Source: Chiua virens
Taxonomy: Eukaryota; Basidiomycota; Agaricomycetes; Boletales; Boletaceae
Direction of reading: 5' to 3'
Length of the DNA: 64,000 bases
NCBI GenBank assembly: GCA_019787685.1
Contig: JAHNUO010000046.1
Coordinates: 1-64,000 of the forward strand
Both the position numbers and the translations under genes were made by a program. This document shows, one piece after another, positions 9,603 through 20,484 of the stretch. Each line of letters opens with the position of its first letter. Within the stretch, counting starts at the first letter, position 1. Under the pieces are notes generated by a model, which saw only the letters and a program-made list of their open reading frames with translations, was not told the origin of the DNA and made no database searches.

Positions 9603-12600
9603 TTAGGCTGGCGAGTAAAACTCCAAACCAAGCAAGGAGCAAAACTTCTCGAACTTGACATGTCCAAGGTTCTTAGTGAACATATCCGCTGGATTGTCAT
9701 CTCCAGGGACATAAAGTAGCTCTACTTGTTTGTAAATCATCACTGCATCTCGTACAAAATGGTAGCGGATGTGGATGTGTTTGGAACGCTTTTCAGTGAC
9801 TGGGTTCTGAGCTATAAATAGCGATCCCTGATTGTCACCACAGATCGGGATTGGTTTTAGATGGTATCCGAGTTCTTCCATCATTTGAAAAATCCATACA
9901 GCCTGGCGAGAACAATCACTCAGAGCCATGTACTCAGCTTCTGTAGGAGAAAGGGCTGTGGTTTTCTGTAGGTGTGAATTCCATAGGAAAACACCATTGG
10001 CTAGCTTCATATAAAAGCCAGTCTGAGAGTGACTGGTAATCTTATCTTGACCCCAGTCAGAATCAGTGAAGGCAATAATCCCTTTGCCAGAAGATCCGTC
10101 AAACACAAGTGAATAATCACGAGTGCCGGCTAAGTAACGGCATATATACAGGGCCTTATCAAGGTGCTCCTGTGAGGGATTTGCGGATTGTCTAGCCAGT
10201 TGCGTTACACCATAGGCAATATCCGGTCGTGTGCCAATCATAAGATATATTAATGAGCCTATCACTGTCTGGAAGCGCGTCCGCAACTCTAAATTGACAG
10301 AGGCATCATTCTTCGCTGGGCAATATCCCTGCGGTAAGGGAGTACGAGGAGGCTTGGCATTTGTCATGCTAAAGCGCTCAAGCACTTTGTCGAGGTATGA
10401 GACTTGGTCTATGAGGATCCTATGACCTTCTCGACATATATTCATTCTGAGGAATTCATGCGTTTCACCCAGATCATGGCATTCCCACTTCTTCATGAAT
10501 GTGGCCTTTAGCTTATCTACTAAAGCTTTACTGGGTCCGCAGAAGAGGGTGTCGTCTACGTAGATAATCGCTAGGACGATATCTTTTCCATTGTGATAGA
10601 TAAAGAGGCCAGCATCTGTTCTAAGTCGCTTGAAGCCTAGTGCCTGCATCGACTGATCTAAAGATCTCCACCAGGCTAAACCTGCCTGTTTTAAGCCATA
10701 GATGGCTCGGAGTAGTCAGAGGACTTTGCCTTTTGAGTTGGGAGGCACAAACCCTTCAGGAAACTCCATGTAGAGTTCCTCTTCCAGTATTCCATATAGG
10801 AAGGCAGATCGGACATCAAGTCCTGATATGTGCCAATCATTGAGAGCAGATAGAGTGAGCATGCATCGCACTGTCTCAAAGCGTACAACTGGGCTGAAGA
10901 TCTCATCAAAGTCAAGCCCTTCCACCTGTGAGAAGCCTTTGGCAACTAGGCGGGCTTTCTTGCGACCATCTGTTTTGACATCAAACACCCATCTATTTTT
11001 TATAACCTTTCGGTTGGGTGGACGGTCTGTGACTTCAAAGACTTTGCGATCTTTCATAATTTGTAGCTCTTCCTCACAAGCTTTATGCCAGAGCTTTTGC
11101 TCTTGGTGAGGGAGCTTAAGTATGTCACGGTATGACCAGTCTCTATAGTTGACTTTGGTCATTCCAGAGTTTCCGAGCGGAACTGCATGAGCACATAGAT
11201 AATGCAATAAAGCATCTCCCCCTTCCCTGGTCAGGCGTTCTACATCATCTTCTGACAGAGTTGGTGAGGGTGGGAGGCCACCAGGGATGTCTGGTGTTGC
11301 AGGTTCATGTGGAGTGCTCGATGATTCACCAATCATCTCTTTCCAGCGTGATTCCCTCTCAATTTCTTTGAGTTGTTTCAAAGGGTGTCTCTGTTCTCCA
11401 TAGACATTCCCAGGTCGTCTAGGAGGGTTTTTAATCCTTTCACTGCGACGTGGTAAAGCTGGAGGGGCTGCTGGAGGTAGTCTAGGAGCACGAGGAGGGG
11501 TCACTGGAGGTGGTGGTGTTTCTTGCAAGTGTTCCAGTGCTTCCGGTGCTTCCGGTGTTTCCGGGCGTTCCGGTTGCATTGGTGTTTCTGGTCGTATGAC
11601 AGGATGATGAGGAGCACGTTGAGGTGCATCAGACTCATCAGAGGAGAAATCCTCTGGTTCAGAGTGATGGTCATGATGAGGAGGTGGGTTGTGTGGTACA
11701 CTGCTTACCGGCCTGTGAGGCCGAGCCCCTGGACAACGAGGGAACAGGTTCTTGTCAAAGATGGCATGAGCAGAAGTGAATATTGCATTGTTAGGACGCA
11801 TGAAAATCCAATTGGATTCACTTCCTGCTGATACACCAAGGTAGATCATCAACTGTGATTTGGGCTGTAATTTGCCCGTTCTAATCTTATTGGGAAGATG
11901 CACATAGGCACCACATCCAAAAACACGTAAGTGTGAGATTGAAGGTTTCTGTCCAGTGAGCAATTCATAAGGAGTTTTCCAATTCAATCGGGCCAATGGA
12001 GTGCGGTTGTATACATGGGAAGCATGTAAATATGCAAATTCCCAGTAGGAATTAGGGAGACAAGCTTGAAGTCGCATTGCCTGTGCCTTATCCATGAGAG
12101 TACAGATTAACCGTTCTGCACGTCCATTTTGCTGATGAGCATATGGGGCTGATTGGAGTATGTGTATACCTTGGTCTCGCATATACTCGGTAAAGGCTTT
12201 AGAAGTGAATTCACCTCCGGCATCAGAGCGCCAACCTTTAATTTGAGCATTATATTGGTTGCGGACATAGGTAAAGAATTGCTTTGTAGCCTTTAAGGCT
12301 TGATCCTTGGATTTGAGACATACAACCCATGACATAGATGTATAGTCATCATAAAACACGATCACATATTTATGCTTATGATATGATTCAACCTCAAAAT
12401 ACTTGAGATCTGAGTGTATTAACTCAAAGGGAGCAGAGGCTCTCTTCTCAGTATGAGGGAATGATCAGTTTGGTTGTTTTCCAAGTTCACATCCAGGACA
12501 GATGGGTGCTTTCAACGGAATGTCTACTTCCGGAAAGTCTTTGGTGTGTTTGCGTGCAGCTTTAAGCACATCACGTGAAGGATGGCCAAGACGACGATGT

Positions 12601-14783
12601 ATCAACTCAAAATCAATAGTATTGAGTGACATTGAATGAGTTTTAACACTTTTTAGTGTTTCTGGGCGTGTTTCACTTCTTCTAAGTTGTTCCGAGTGTT
12701 GTTCCGGGTGTTGTTCCGGACTGGAACTGGTCTTCCGAGTTGATTTTAAGTGTGTATAAGTGGTTCCGAGTGGTTCCGAGTGTTCCGAACCGGAATGAAG
12801 TTTCCTACAATGACTTTGATCGAAAAAAGTGCTTCCGAGTGCTTCCGGGTTGGAAGTGTCGGTAGTGATCAAGGTAGGTGTATAACTGCTCGGAACTGCT
12901 TCGGAACAGTCTCGGAAGCAATTGGAAGTGTTTGGGAGCAACTTGGAAGTGTTTTGGAAGTGATCTGAGGTGATTGGAGCAGGTTTGATGCTCTTAGCAC
13001 GCAGCCAGTACATTGTGTCTGTACCATGTGAATGAAATGACAACACAGTACGCTTCTGCTGTGAATGGTGAAAGTCTATGTGTCCAGGACGTGTGTGCAC
13101 AGATAGTGTATGGTCTTTGAGGAGAGTGCCCATTGAAATTAGCTTGATTTTACAAGCAGGCATATAAATGACCGGCGATAGACGCACAGGTCTGCTCTCA
13201 TACTCAATGATGACAGTTCCTGAACCTAATACAGGAGCTTTTCCATTTGCAGTTTGCGTATAGTGTGGTGTGGTGTATGGCTTATACTCTACGAAGTCAT
13301 CAATATTTGAAGTAAAATGTGATGATGCTCCAGAGTCAAGTAACCACATGTCAGGGATATCTTCTTCATGAGTGATCTCTCTTTGCTTTCCTTTGCCTGT
13401 GTACTTGTTACAGTTGTCACACATTGTGAGAGGCTGGGTAGCAGATGATATTCTCAGACTATCTACTACATTAGACACTAGTAAATGACTTCGCTGCAAC
13501 ACAAGGTGCGCGTTAGTGTCAGAGTAGGATTGTCTGGAATGAGAGACGTACTCGGGAGTGGATCCACAATCATAGTAGTGTCCAAGCCAGTCGTCTTCAT
13601 CATCACCAAGGGAGACAGCATCTTCATCCTCAATAACAGCCATGGAAGTGTCTTGTTCAACACGTTCCAAGAGACGCTTGGATGAAGTGGGAATTTCTTC
13701 CGACCAATCTGAGTGCTTGTTGGCTATCATGTCCACATTGTGAACAGATTGAATTGAAGGTGTTTCCCCAATGCGGTGGAGAAGGGATATTGCATTCTGA
13801 ACATGAGGGAATGCAGGAGGACCATAGTGAGTCGAAGCTGGTTTATGGGAGAGCAGATGTGGGTCAATGGTCGGAGAGGTGAAAGTGGATGAGGCAGGAT
13901 CAATGATGACAGGTTCTTGATCAAAATTGACGAAAGCAAATGAGGGGACCTCCTCAGCTACAATGTTGGCTTTGTGGCGATGTTGCTGGGGGTTCTTGCT
14001 ATAGTCAGAGCGTTTGCCACGTCTCTTTTTCCTTCTGAAGCCTTCCGGACCGGAACCACCGGAACCAGAATTTCCCTGTTGTTTCTGCTGGGCACCAAAC
14101 TTCGGTTCCTCCCCTTTCTGCTTAACAGCGGAAACCTTGTTCGCTTGCTGTTCAGGCTTAGCCTGAGATCTGGTCTGAGTTGGACGGCGAGCAACATGTT
14201 GTTGCCAAGCAGCTGTGATGGCCTGTTCTACATCTGCCATAGTAGGGGTTTTGGTATCGGCAGAGGATTTCTCATTTGCAGCGGTATTGAGTAAATTGGT
14301 GTAGAAGTCGGCATATTTGGGTAGCCAGGACAGGACGATCATCAGCTTGATCTTGTCATCAACCTTGTATTCAAAAGACTCAAGCTGGGCAAAATGGGTA
14401 TTGAATTTGGCAAAAGTCTGGGCAGGATGTTGATTTTCTGAGAAGAAAAGGGACATCATGGACTTGAATTCGGAATAGGCGGAAGAGATGGTGTGGCCAT
14501 CATACTGTTGCTTCAGTGAATTCCAGAGGGAAAGAGCTGTACCACAGTCAGCATGACGACTGAGCAAGTGATGCTCAATCCGAAGCTTCATGGAACCCAT
14601 GGCTTTGTCATCATTGTCATCCCAATTATTCTGCTTTTCCAAATCATCATCCGTGGGGCGTGTCCATTTCATGCAAGCATTCCAGACACTGACTGACTGA
14701 AGATAATTCTTCATGTCATCAGCCCAGCGACGATAGTTTGATCCATTGAGCTTAGAAATGTTGTTGAGCGTGTTAGACGACAT
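9603..14783 (-). pseudogene. copia gag-pol polyprotein with two in-frame TGA codons
   Basis: One uninterrupted frame runs from 14783 to 9603 except for TGA codons at 12465-12467 and 10716-10718; no frameshift separates the three segments. Domains in order: a copia-type gag (LNGSNYRRWADDMKNYL near the start), a basic RRKKRRGKR stretch instead of a classical CCHC knuckle, a protease with LLDSGASSHF, a pre-integrase zinc motif (RRLGHPS...CPGCELGK), an integrase core (WRSDAGGEF and QQNGRAER), reverse transcriptase (AIIYVDD) and RNase H (FTDSDWG, SPTEAEYMAL). The first stop falls right after the zinc motif; the second falls inside reverse transcriptase just before AIYGLKQAG. Both sites are where relatives commonly have Arg, which fits CGA to TGA change. 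Linkers near 12.66-12.96 kb and 11.54-11.58 kb are low-complexity and full of TTCCG-type pentamers. Confidence 0.92.
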
Positions 14784-15105
14784 AACAGGTAGATAATCTG
14801 ATGGTATGAATGTCAGTAAACCTTATTCACAGAGAAGAAGGGAGCGAGGAGAAATCAATCGCATCTGCTGAACATTCAGTGACCCTCAGATTGGGGTGAC
14901 ATAGTCTCCCCCTACACTGTAGGTCTAAAAGCCTATTTCCCTGAGCGTATTCGCATCAAAAGGGAGTGTCTGGCGAGAATTCTCAATCACACAGGACTGG
15001 CTTTATTCAGCACATCCAGCAAGAATATTAATATTCAATTGCATTGGATGGTGAATTATCAGGTGTCCACCAAGAGCAGTCAGCGGCGGGTATATTGCAC
15101 AGCTG

Positions 15106-15125
15106 GCCACTTGGGGCTCATAACC
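15106..15125 (-). other. Primer-binding site resembling the anticodon arm of initiator tRNA-Met
   Basis: Directly inside the 5' LTR the minus strand reads GGTTATGAGCCCCAAG. Its first 12 bases are complementary to GGGCTCATAACC, the anticodon arm of eukaryotic initiator tRNA-Met, and not to a tRNA 3' end. Drosophila copia is known to use a 5' half of initiator tRNA-Met as primer; this element appears to do the same. Confidence 0.7.
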
Positions 15126-15493
15126 TGTTAGAACAGACCGGTTCCAAAGGACCCGGTTGTCCCGAGGGCAGAGTCACTGCTCTGGTGACTTACCTGATGG
15201 TGAAGCTCAAGATGATATTGTGGAGGATGGAGAGAGAGAAGATTGTTATTCTGTATATACAGTAGAACATGTTTATATATCTACTGTAATGCTATGCTGT
15301 ACCTGTAGTGAGGAGTAATGGTACTGCATTGATGATTGTAACTAATTGTATTGTAGTGCCTAAGGTACTACAATAAGTCTATAGTCGTTCCAGTACTTCC
15401 AGAGCACGGGAACCTCGGAACTTCCGGAAGCGGAAGCCTCGGAGTCGCGGGAACTACCCGGAACGGTCGGAACAGTTTATACATATTCCAACA
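15126..15493 (-). repeat. 5' LTR of the copia element
   Basis: This is the 5' LTR in the element's orientation, 368 bp, same ends as its partner. It should hold the promoter that drives transcription leftward into gag. Near 15416-15440 it carries the TTCCGGAAGCGGAA motif cluster. Confidence 0.93.
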
Positions 15494-15498
15494 GGGTC
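15494..15498 (+). repeat. Target site duplication GGGTC, right
   Basis: Direct copy of the GGGTC found at 9169-9173, immediately outside the right LTR. Confidence 0.9.
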
Positions 15499-15587
15499 AC
15501 CCCATGGACCTCGCTTCGTGCACTCCATCAAGTGTAAGCACTCTATCAAAGTAAAGCTGCCATTGTGTTAATACTTCTTTTGATACG

Positions 15588-17209
15588 TTAATTAGCTCCT
15601 TCGAGTTCAATGAATCTTTGGCGCACGATCCAATCCTGGATCTCATTCAAATGTAAGTTCTCCGTCTGATCTTGCCTCAGACTTGCGATCATATCCTTTG
15701 CCTTGATGTAGTCCATACGCCACGATGTGGGTATGACCTCGTGCTTCTCCCTCTGACCTTTGGAATATTCTCCGACCGCTGCAGCGATCGCTGCTACTCC
15801 CAGTGCGAAGAGGTTGTCGAGTGCCAGATGAGGGTTGTTAGGATCGAGATATCTCCATAACTCTGGTGAGTGAACAAATAAATGTTCGATCACCATATCC
15901 TGAAAGAATGGTACGGTAAAGAGGGGAGAATTGGGTCCGTTGCGTAGGTGGTCGTAGTTCAGCGACTGTATGATTTCATTTGCCCTCGCAGACCGGTGAG
16001 CAATGGCTTCTTCTGGTGGGCAGCTAGCTTCCCCCCACTCAAGCCTTTTTCGCAGGCCGAGAGTGGAGTTGACGTGCGGCTCCACATAATTCTTCCATTT
16101 CTGGAGAATTTCGCTGGTCGGCTGGACAGCCTCCTTGCGCACTTTCTTCGTAGTTGCAGACGTGAGCTGTGCCTTGGAGGTACCCAAGATGGTTTGTTTC
16201 GCGTTGTTCATGGTGTCCGTAATTTCGTTGTTTCGCCCACTATCCGTCATCACTGCCTCCACCCTGACCATTCTTTCTCAGATGTAGTTTTTGACGTGGT
16301 TATACATCAGCTGAATAGCGGTGGGGGAAAGGTTCACAACAGGCAGCTCAGCAGGTGCCTTGCTGCCGCCATTATTGTCACCACCACTGTTGTCGTCGCT
16401 GCCGCCACCGCCGCCACAAGCCTGGACGGTACGTATTTCATATTTCTTGCTTAATTTGTTAATATATTGCCAGGTTGAAATGTTTCAACGACTCACCCGC
16501 TTTTTACTTGGAACGGCAGGGGTAATGGACGAAGATGTGATGGTAGGGTTTATATTGTCGCCCCATTCATCGTTGTTGACGTTGATAGGTGCAGGATTCC
16601 CAAGGGCGACAGGGCTCAAGGTCGCACAAGTGTAATGAACGGGATAGTTAATCGGATGGTGGGCAACAGGTTTAGTGTGAAAGTGAATGGGGGGGGAACA
16701 AGGTGAGCAGATTGAGCGTAGTGAATGGGGGGGGAACAAGGTGAGCAGATTGAGCGTAGTGAATGGGAAGCTCAGGGCGATAATAAACGGGGGGGATTTG
16801 ATGGGCAATAGACTGAGTATACTGGAGATCCCATTCACTAGGTCCCGTGTGCGCATGGGTATGGATGGGATTTTCGGGGGCGACAATACGGTTGGCATGG
16901 GCTTGAATCGGATCCCGGGGGGCTGGGAACCATTCAATCCCATCACCTGTCAATTCGATATCGGCGTTGATGTTGGAAGCGGTTGCAAGCTGTGGCTCGA
17001 GGGTGGGATCCTGGAGGTCAACATCACGGTTTGTGTTTCCACTACTGGCTGGAATGTCTGGCGATGGGTCTGATGGATACTGATAGTAATACTGAACAAT
17101 ACTTTATACACATTGGTGCGCAGTGACGCGTAACATACGTACCTGGGAGGTGTGCGCCATCGTGATCAGTGTCAGTGTAAGTCGAAGGATCCCATTCGGT
17201 ATATGGCAT
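15588..17209 (-). pseudogene. Broken gene with a DUF6532-like C-terminal region
   Basis: The 3' part (16271-15588) gives 227 residues with a helical region, VPFFQDMVIEHLF...AIAAAVGEYSKG, that resembles DUF6532, a domain of unknown role common in basidiomycetes; this assignment is moderate. Upstream exons are readable: a start at 17209, an intron 17142-17070, then an exon rich in Pro, His and Tyr. The reading frame changes inside a 38-bp tandem duplication with two G8 runs (16683-16758). After the next intron a Gly/Asp/Asn-rich stretch leads into NHVKNYI, followed by an in-frame TGA at 16278-16280 directly before the 227-residue part. Two lesions suggest a pseudogene, though a shortened protein from 16271 is possible. 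The copia element inserted about 90 bp beyond its stop codon. Confidence 0.55.
16683..16758. repeat. Perfect 38-bp tandem duplication
   Basis: Two identical 38-bp units lie side by side (16683-16720 and 16721-16758), each starting GTGAAT followed by eight G. Because 38 is not a multiple of three, the duplication shifts the reading frame of the gene on the minus strand. Confidence 0.9.
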
Positions 17210-17331
17210 TAAGATAAAATGAAAACATACACCAATAGGCATACACAAACTTGATTTGGAATAGAAAGTAAGATTACAACAGAGGGGACACCGCGGGTGA
17301 GGATAGCGGTAATGTATCCCCTTTAAATCCC

Positions 17332-18268
17332 TCAGACGAGTTGAACATCCTCCGAATCGCTAAATCCGCTCAAGTCTGAATCCTCCGAACCATGGGATAC
17401 ATGTCGCTCAACACTGCCTCCTTCAAACAGATCTGAAAGTCGTAGACCAATCACGTCCTGTATTTGACCCACATGTGCCTCAGAAACCGCCAACGCCATA
17501 AGCCGCTCCACACGAGTGTCCTCGTAAAATTGCTTACTATCTTCGACATCTTCTTTACCGCGGGGATTGAGGACTCGATGAAATATATCAAGGCATGCCC
17601 CACTAGCAGCGTGGGCGCCTTCATGCTGGTCATGCATACTGGCCAAAAAGACCATATGCTTCTCCGAGGATCTTATTTCTGCCTTCGCGAGTGCAAGCCG
17701 TAGGGCAATGCACTCATGATCCGCCCATTTGGCTTCAAGTGCCGACATCAAAATGGTTTCGGGCATGGCAGAAAGGGCCTGAATAAACCCTTCTTTCTCC
17801 TATTTGGATGTGAGCTAGTTGACGGGCCCACGCAATGCAACGTACCTGCTCTACTTCATCAAGCGTTACATCGGTGGGGGACATTATCCCCAGTGATTGT
17901 GCTGCATAGTGCAGCGCAGGGGGGACAGGTCCTTTTCCCCTGGGGATGTAAGGGTGGTAATGGTATTGTCGCTTCGGATTGGATGAGGAATGAGACGGAA
18001 GCCGTTTCTTTCGACGATTGTCAGGAGGAGAAGAGGGAGGTGTCGTCTCAGGGTAGCGATTGGGAGGAAAGGGATCGGGAAAGGGTTGATTGAGCTGATT
18101 GAAACGACTGTGGGAGGTCCGGGATGGGAACTTGTCGGAGGACTTCGATTGCGAAGGCACAAGGACAGGGTCATCTTCCTGTGGGCTGGGTAAGGAAGAT
18201 GACATTGCTGAATCGACTGACGAGGTAAGGGAGGGACTACAAGATTCAGACTGAGCACTGAGGGGCAT
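17332..18268 (-). CDS. Unknown two-exon protein, about 296 residues
   Basis: The start is placed at 18268 (MPLSAQSE...). A 46-bp intron (17845-17800, GTACGT..TAG) joins the two exons in frame and gives about 296 residues. The first half is low-complexity, rich in Ser and Pro, with a basic RRKKRLP patch that could act as a nuclear signal. The second half is predicted helical and ends in an acidic Ser/Asp/Glu tail (GSEDSDLSGFSDSEDVQLV). I do not recognise the family. It lies just upstream of the broken DUF6532-like gene on the same strand with about 120 bp between them, so the two may once have formed a pair or a single element. Confidence 0.55.
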
Positions 18269-18319
18269 GATATGACATTCAGACTGCGGCACTCGATGAC
18301 ACTTGCAATTAAGTGGCAC

Positions 18320-18589
18320 ACAAAGTGTCGGAGTTAGTATTTGAGTCTGAAAACGACAGGTGCCATTTCACATCTGCCATGAAAGAACTCATCATGATGG
18401 TTCCCGCGACGTCGCGCCCATTTCCTCTCATGACACTCGCTCATTACCTCGTGTCGCAAATCCCACCCTCTCGTTACAGCCCTCCCTCAAGATCGACGTC
18501 TTCCGGATCATTGACATGGTCCCTCGTGCACCCATACTGGCACTCCTGGCCACCCTCAACTTGAAGACCTTGCGCCGACACTTCCTACA
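18320..18589. other. Spacer before repeat copy 4
   Basis: No gene is supported here. The right end merges into the dispersed repeat. Confidence 0.4.
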
Positions 18590-18770
18590 CCTCCTTGTCC
18601 CACGGATCATCGGCTCATACCGAGTTGGCTTTGCGCCGCTCAAAGATCATCGATCTCTCTGTGTTGATTTCGTGTTGCACAGATAACGCTTTTGGACTAT
18701 GTGTCCATAGGGTCGCCCCGTTGCCATCTCGAATCGAGCGACGGTGGGGTTGAAGACTCTTTGAAGCGCC
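18590..18770 (-). repeat. Dispersed repeat, copy 4 (reverse)
   Basis: This copy has the standard block order: CGAGTTGGCTTTGCGCCGCTC, then CTTTTGGACTATGTGTCCATA, then TCGAATCGAGCGACGGTGGG. It is about 10 kb away from copy 3, beyond the copia element, which shows that the family is dispersed and not just a local duplication. Confidence 0.8.
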
Positions 18771-19019
18771 TCAGATATGCATCTTAAACCGACCCAGAGT
18801 CTGGATCGTAAGTTTTACGCCATGTACTTAAGTACTTAACACTGATTTCTCTTTCGAGCACCAAATGCATATCTAGATCCATCCACCAAAGTATGTACAA
18901 CACCAAACTTGTCACATCACTAATAGACCTTCGGAGCAGCGCTACGTGAAGTTATACCCTCTAACCCTGTAGGACGCTTTACTGTAGTGACTACGAAGGT
19001 TAGTCTCATTTCGAAAGTA
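18771..19019. other. Spacer without clear features
   Basis: Between repeat copy 4 and the F-box-like gene. No gene, RNA or repeat was recognised. Confidence 0.4.
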
Positions 19020-19869
19020 TCATGGATGATACATACTGTCATTCTCCTTCCGCCAGGCGATCACGCGCTCTGCACGCAGCCAGAAACTGCCACCTGACTT
19101 CATTGACTGGCAAAACAGAACTATTCTTGGGTCATCTAACTTCCGTTTCAGCAGATACTTGATCGCTTTGGGTTGACCTTCAATTTCATCCACCCACAGC
19201 AAAATCACCTTCAACGATTGACGTTGGAGGAGTGCCAGTAAGCAGTGAGTAGCCGTACCACTCATTCTCCGGGTCATTGACAAGTGTGTCAAGCGATTGA
19301 AATACTGAAGCCCGGTAGTAACTATCTCCCAAGCTGAGTCAATGGTCAGATCCAGATGTGTAACACGATGGAAGGCGGGCGTGTCAGGAAGATGCACAAT
19401 GCCTGTTTGAAAAAACAGAGCAGGATCGACCGAGAGGTACCTCAGGTCCATGAGATTATTGAGCGCGTCGAGGATGATGTAGAATTGACAAAGGCTGTTA
19501 CATTCCCCATGTATAGCGAAGTTGATCAGACGAGGGCAACGTTGGAGGAGCATTGCAACAATGTCAGGGGAGACAGACGTGCCGATTTGCAGGCGTAGGA
19601 CTGTCTTCGATCCTGTAGCGAGCGAAAGTAGAAGACTTTTCGCGTTGGCTTGAGAAGAGATACTGATTTTTTTGTAAAGGATAGGCTCCATCCTTACGCA
19701 GGAAGAATTTCAGCTTCATGTAAGACGCAGTTAGGAGCCCTTACCATTCTTGTACACGACGAGCTACCCATGAGTACTTAGCCAGTTCACGCGGCTTTCT
19801 ACTCGCTAACAAAAAAACCATTTTCTCTACCTCCTCGGGCAGATCCCTTCTGTTGGAAGCCCTAGCCAT
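19020..19869 (-). CDS. F-box-like / leucine-rich-repeat-like protein
   Basis: Two exons are joined by a 52-bp intron (19744-19693) that completes a Trp codon, giving about 265 residues. The N-terminus (LPEEVEKMVFLLASRKPRELAKYSWVARRVQEW...PILYKKI) has the layout of the short F-box-like segment common in agaricomycete F-box families. The rest shows irregular leucine-rich repeats, for example HRVTHLDLTIDSAWEI and FNRLTHLSMTR. F-box proteins link substrates to SCF ubiquitin ligases through Skp1, and in agaricomycetes these families are greatly expanded. The substrate cannot be guessed. The start at 19869 is the only upstream ATG that keeps the F-box-like helix. Confidence 0.7.
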
Positions 19870-20040
19870 AACGATGAAAGGTGGGGGACGGAGGGTGTGC
19901 ACTGTGAGTAGACCTCGGGAATGAAAAGGTAGGGATTTATTGTGTTCGATGTACTGGAAAATTTTGAATTCTATTCAGTCGCTTCGCTGGTTAGGGCCTG
20001 TCGCCAAACACCTGATTTCTTCTGTTTTCAGACGACAAGA

Positions 20041-20260
20041 GGAGGCTCTGGTATACCCATGGCCGTGTTATCCGGTGGCGTTGCCCAGCAGCAATTCAGG
20101 CGCCCTTCCACTATAGTACATCAAGAAGGCACTGTGATGGCCACGGTCATGCAATGTTTTGAGACAAGCGGAAGCCTTCGGTATTGCCATGGCCGTGTCA
20201 TTTGGTGGCGCTGTCCGGCAGATGTCCTTCCATTTCAGTACATCAAGAAAACATTGGTAT
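20041..20260 (+). repeat. Diverged direct repeat with ATGGCC(A/G) motifs
   Basis: Two related segments, about 20041-20131 and 20174-20251, share CCATGGCCGTGT, a GGTGGCG block and AGTACATCAAGAA in the same order, about 133 bp apart. A partial third CGGCCATGGTCGT lies at 20341. They sit in the 5' region of the DUF6698 gene. Confidence 0.55.
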
Positions 20261-20484
20261 GGCCATGGCCATGCCATGCGTGTGGTGCGGCCTGGAAGCG
20301 ACGCTAACACAGCTCCTTCCATTTCGGGTGGAGAGGCTCAACGGCCATGGTCGTCCAATGTGTGCGTGGCGTTCTCGCGGATAATGAAATTTGTCCAGTG
20401 AATACGTTCTTAAATATCTTGAGAATATTGTCGTGCATCGTTGACCTCCACTCTTAGACTGTTATCTTCGTCTCGCCCTGAACA

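Larger units (their letters stand above)
9174..15493 (-). mobile_element. Full-length Ty1/copia LTR retrotransposon
   Basis: The element is 6320 bp, lies on the minus strand, and has two 368-bp LTRs (9174-9541 and 15126-15493) beginning TGTTAG and ending CCAACA on the plus strand. A GGGTC target duplication flanks it. Between the LTRs lie one gag-pol frame on the minus strand (14783 to 9603), a primer-binding site next to the 5' LTR (15106-15125) and a purine-rich tract next to the 3' LTR (9542-9552). The order protease, integrase, reverse transcriptase, RNase H identifies the copia superfamily. By my reading the LTRs differ at four of 368 positions, all transitions, so the insertion is fairly recent. 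Two in-frame TGA codons mean it is probably not autonomous now. Confidence 0.95.

Noticed and set aside
12465..12467. Programmed stop-codon readthrough or recoding in the copia element
   Set aside because: Two TGA codons at non-boundary places inside pol, one of them within reverse transcriptase, fit nonsense mutation better than regulated readthrough.
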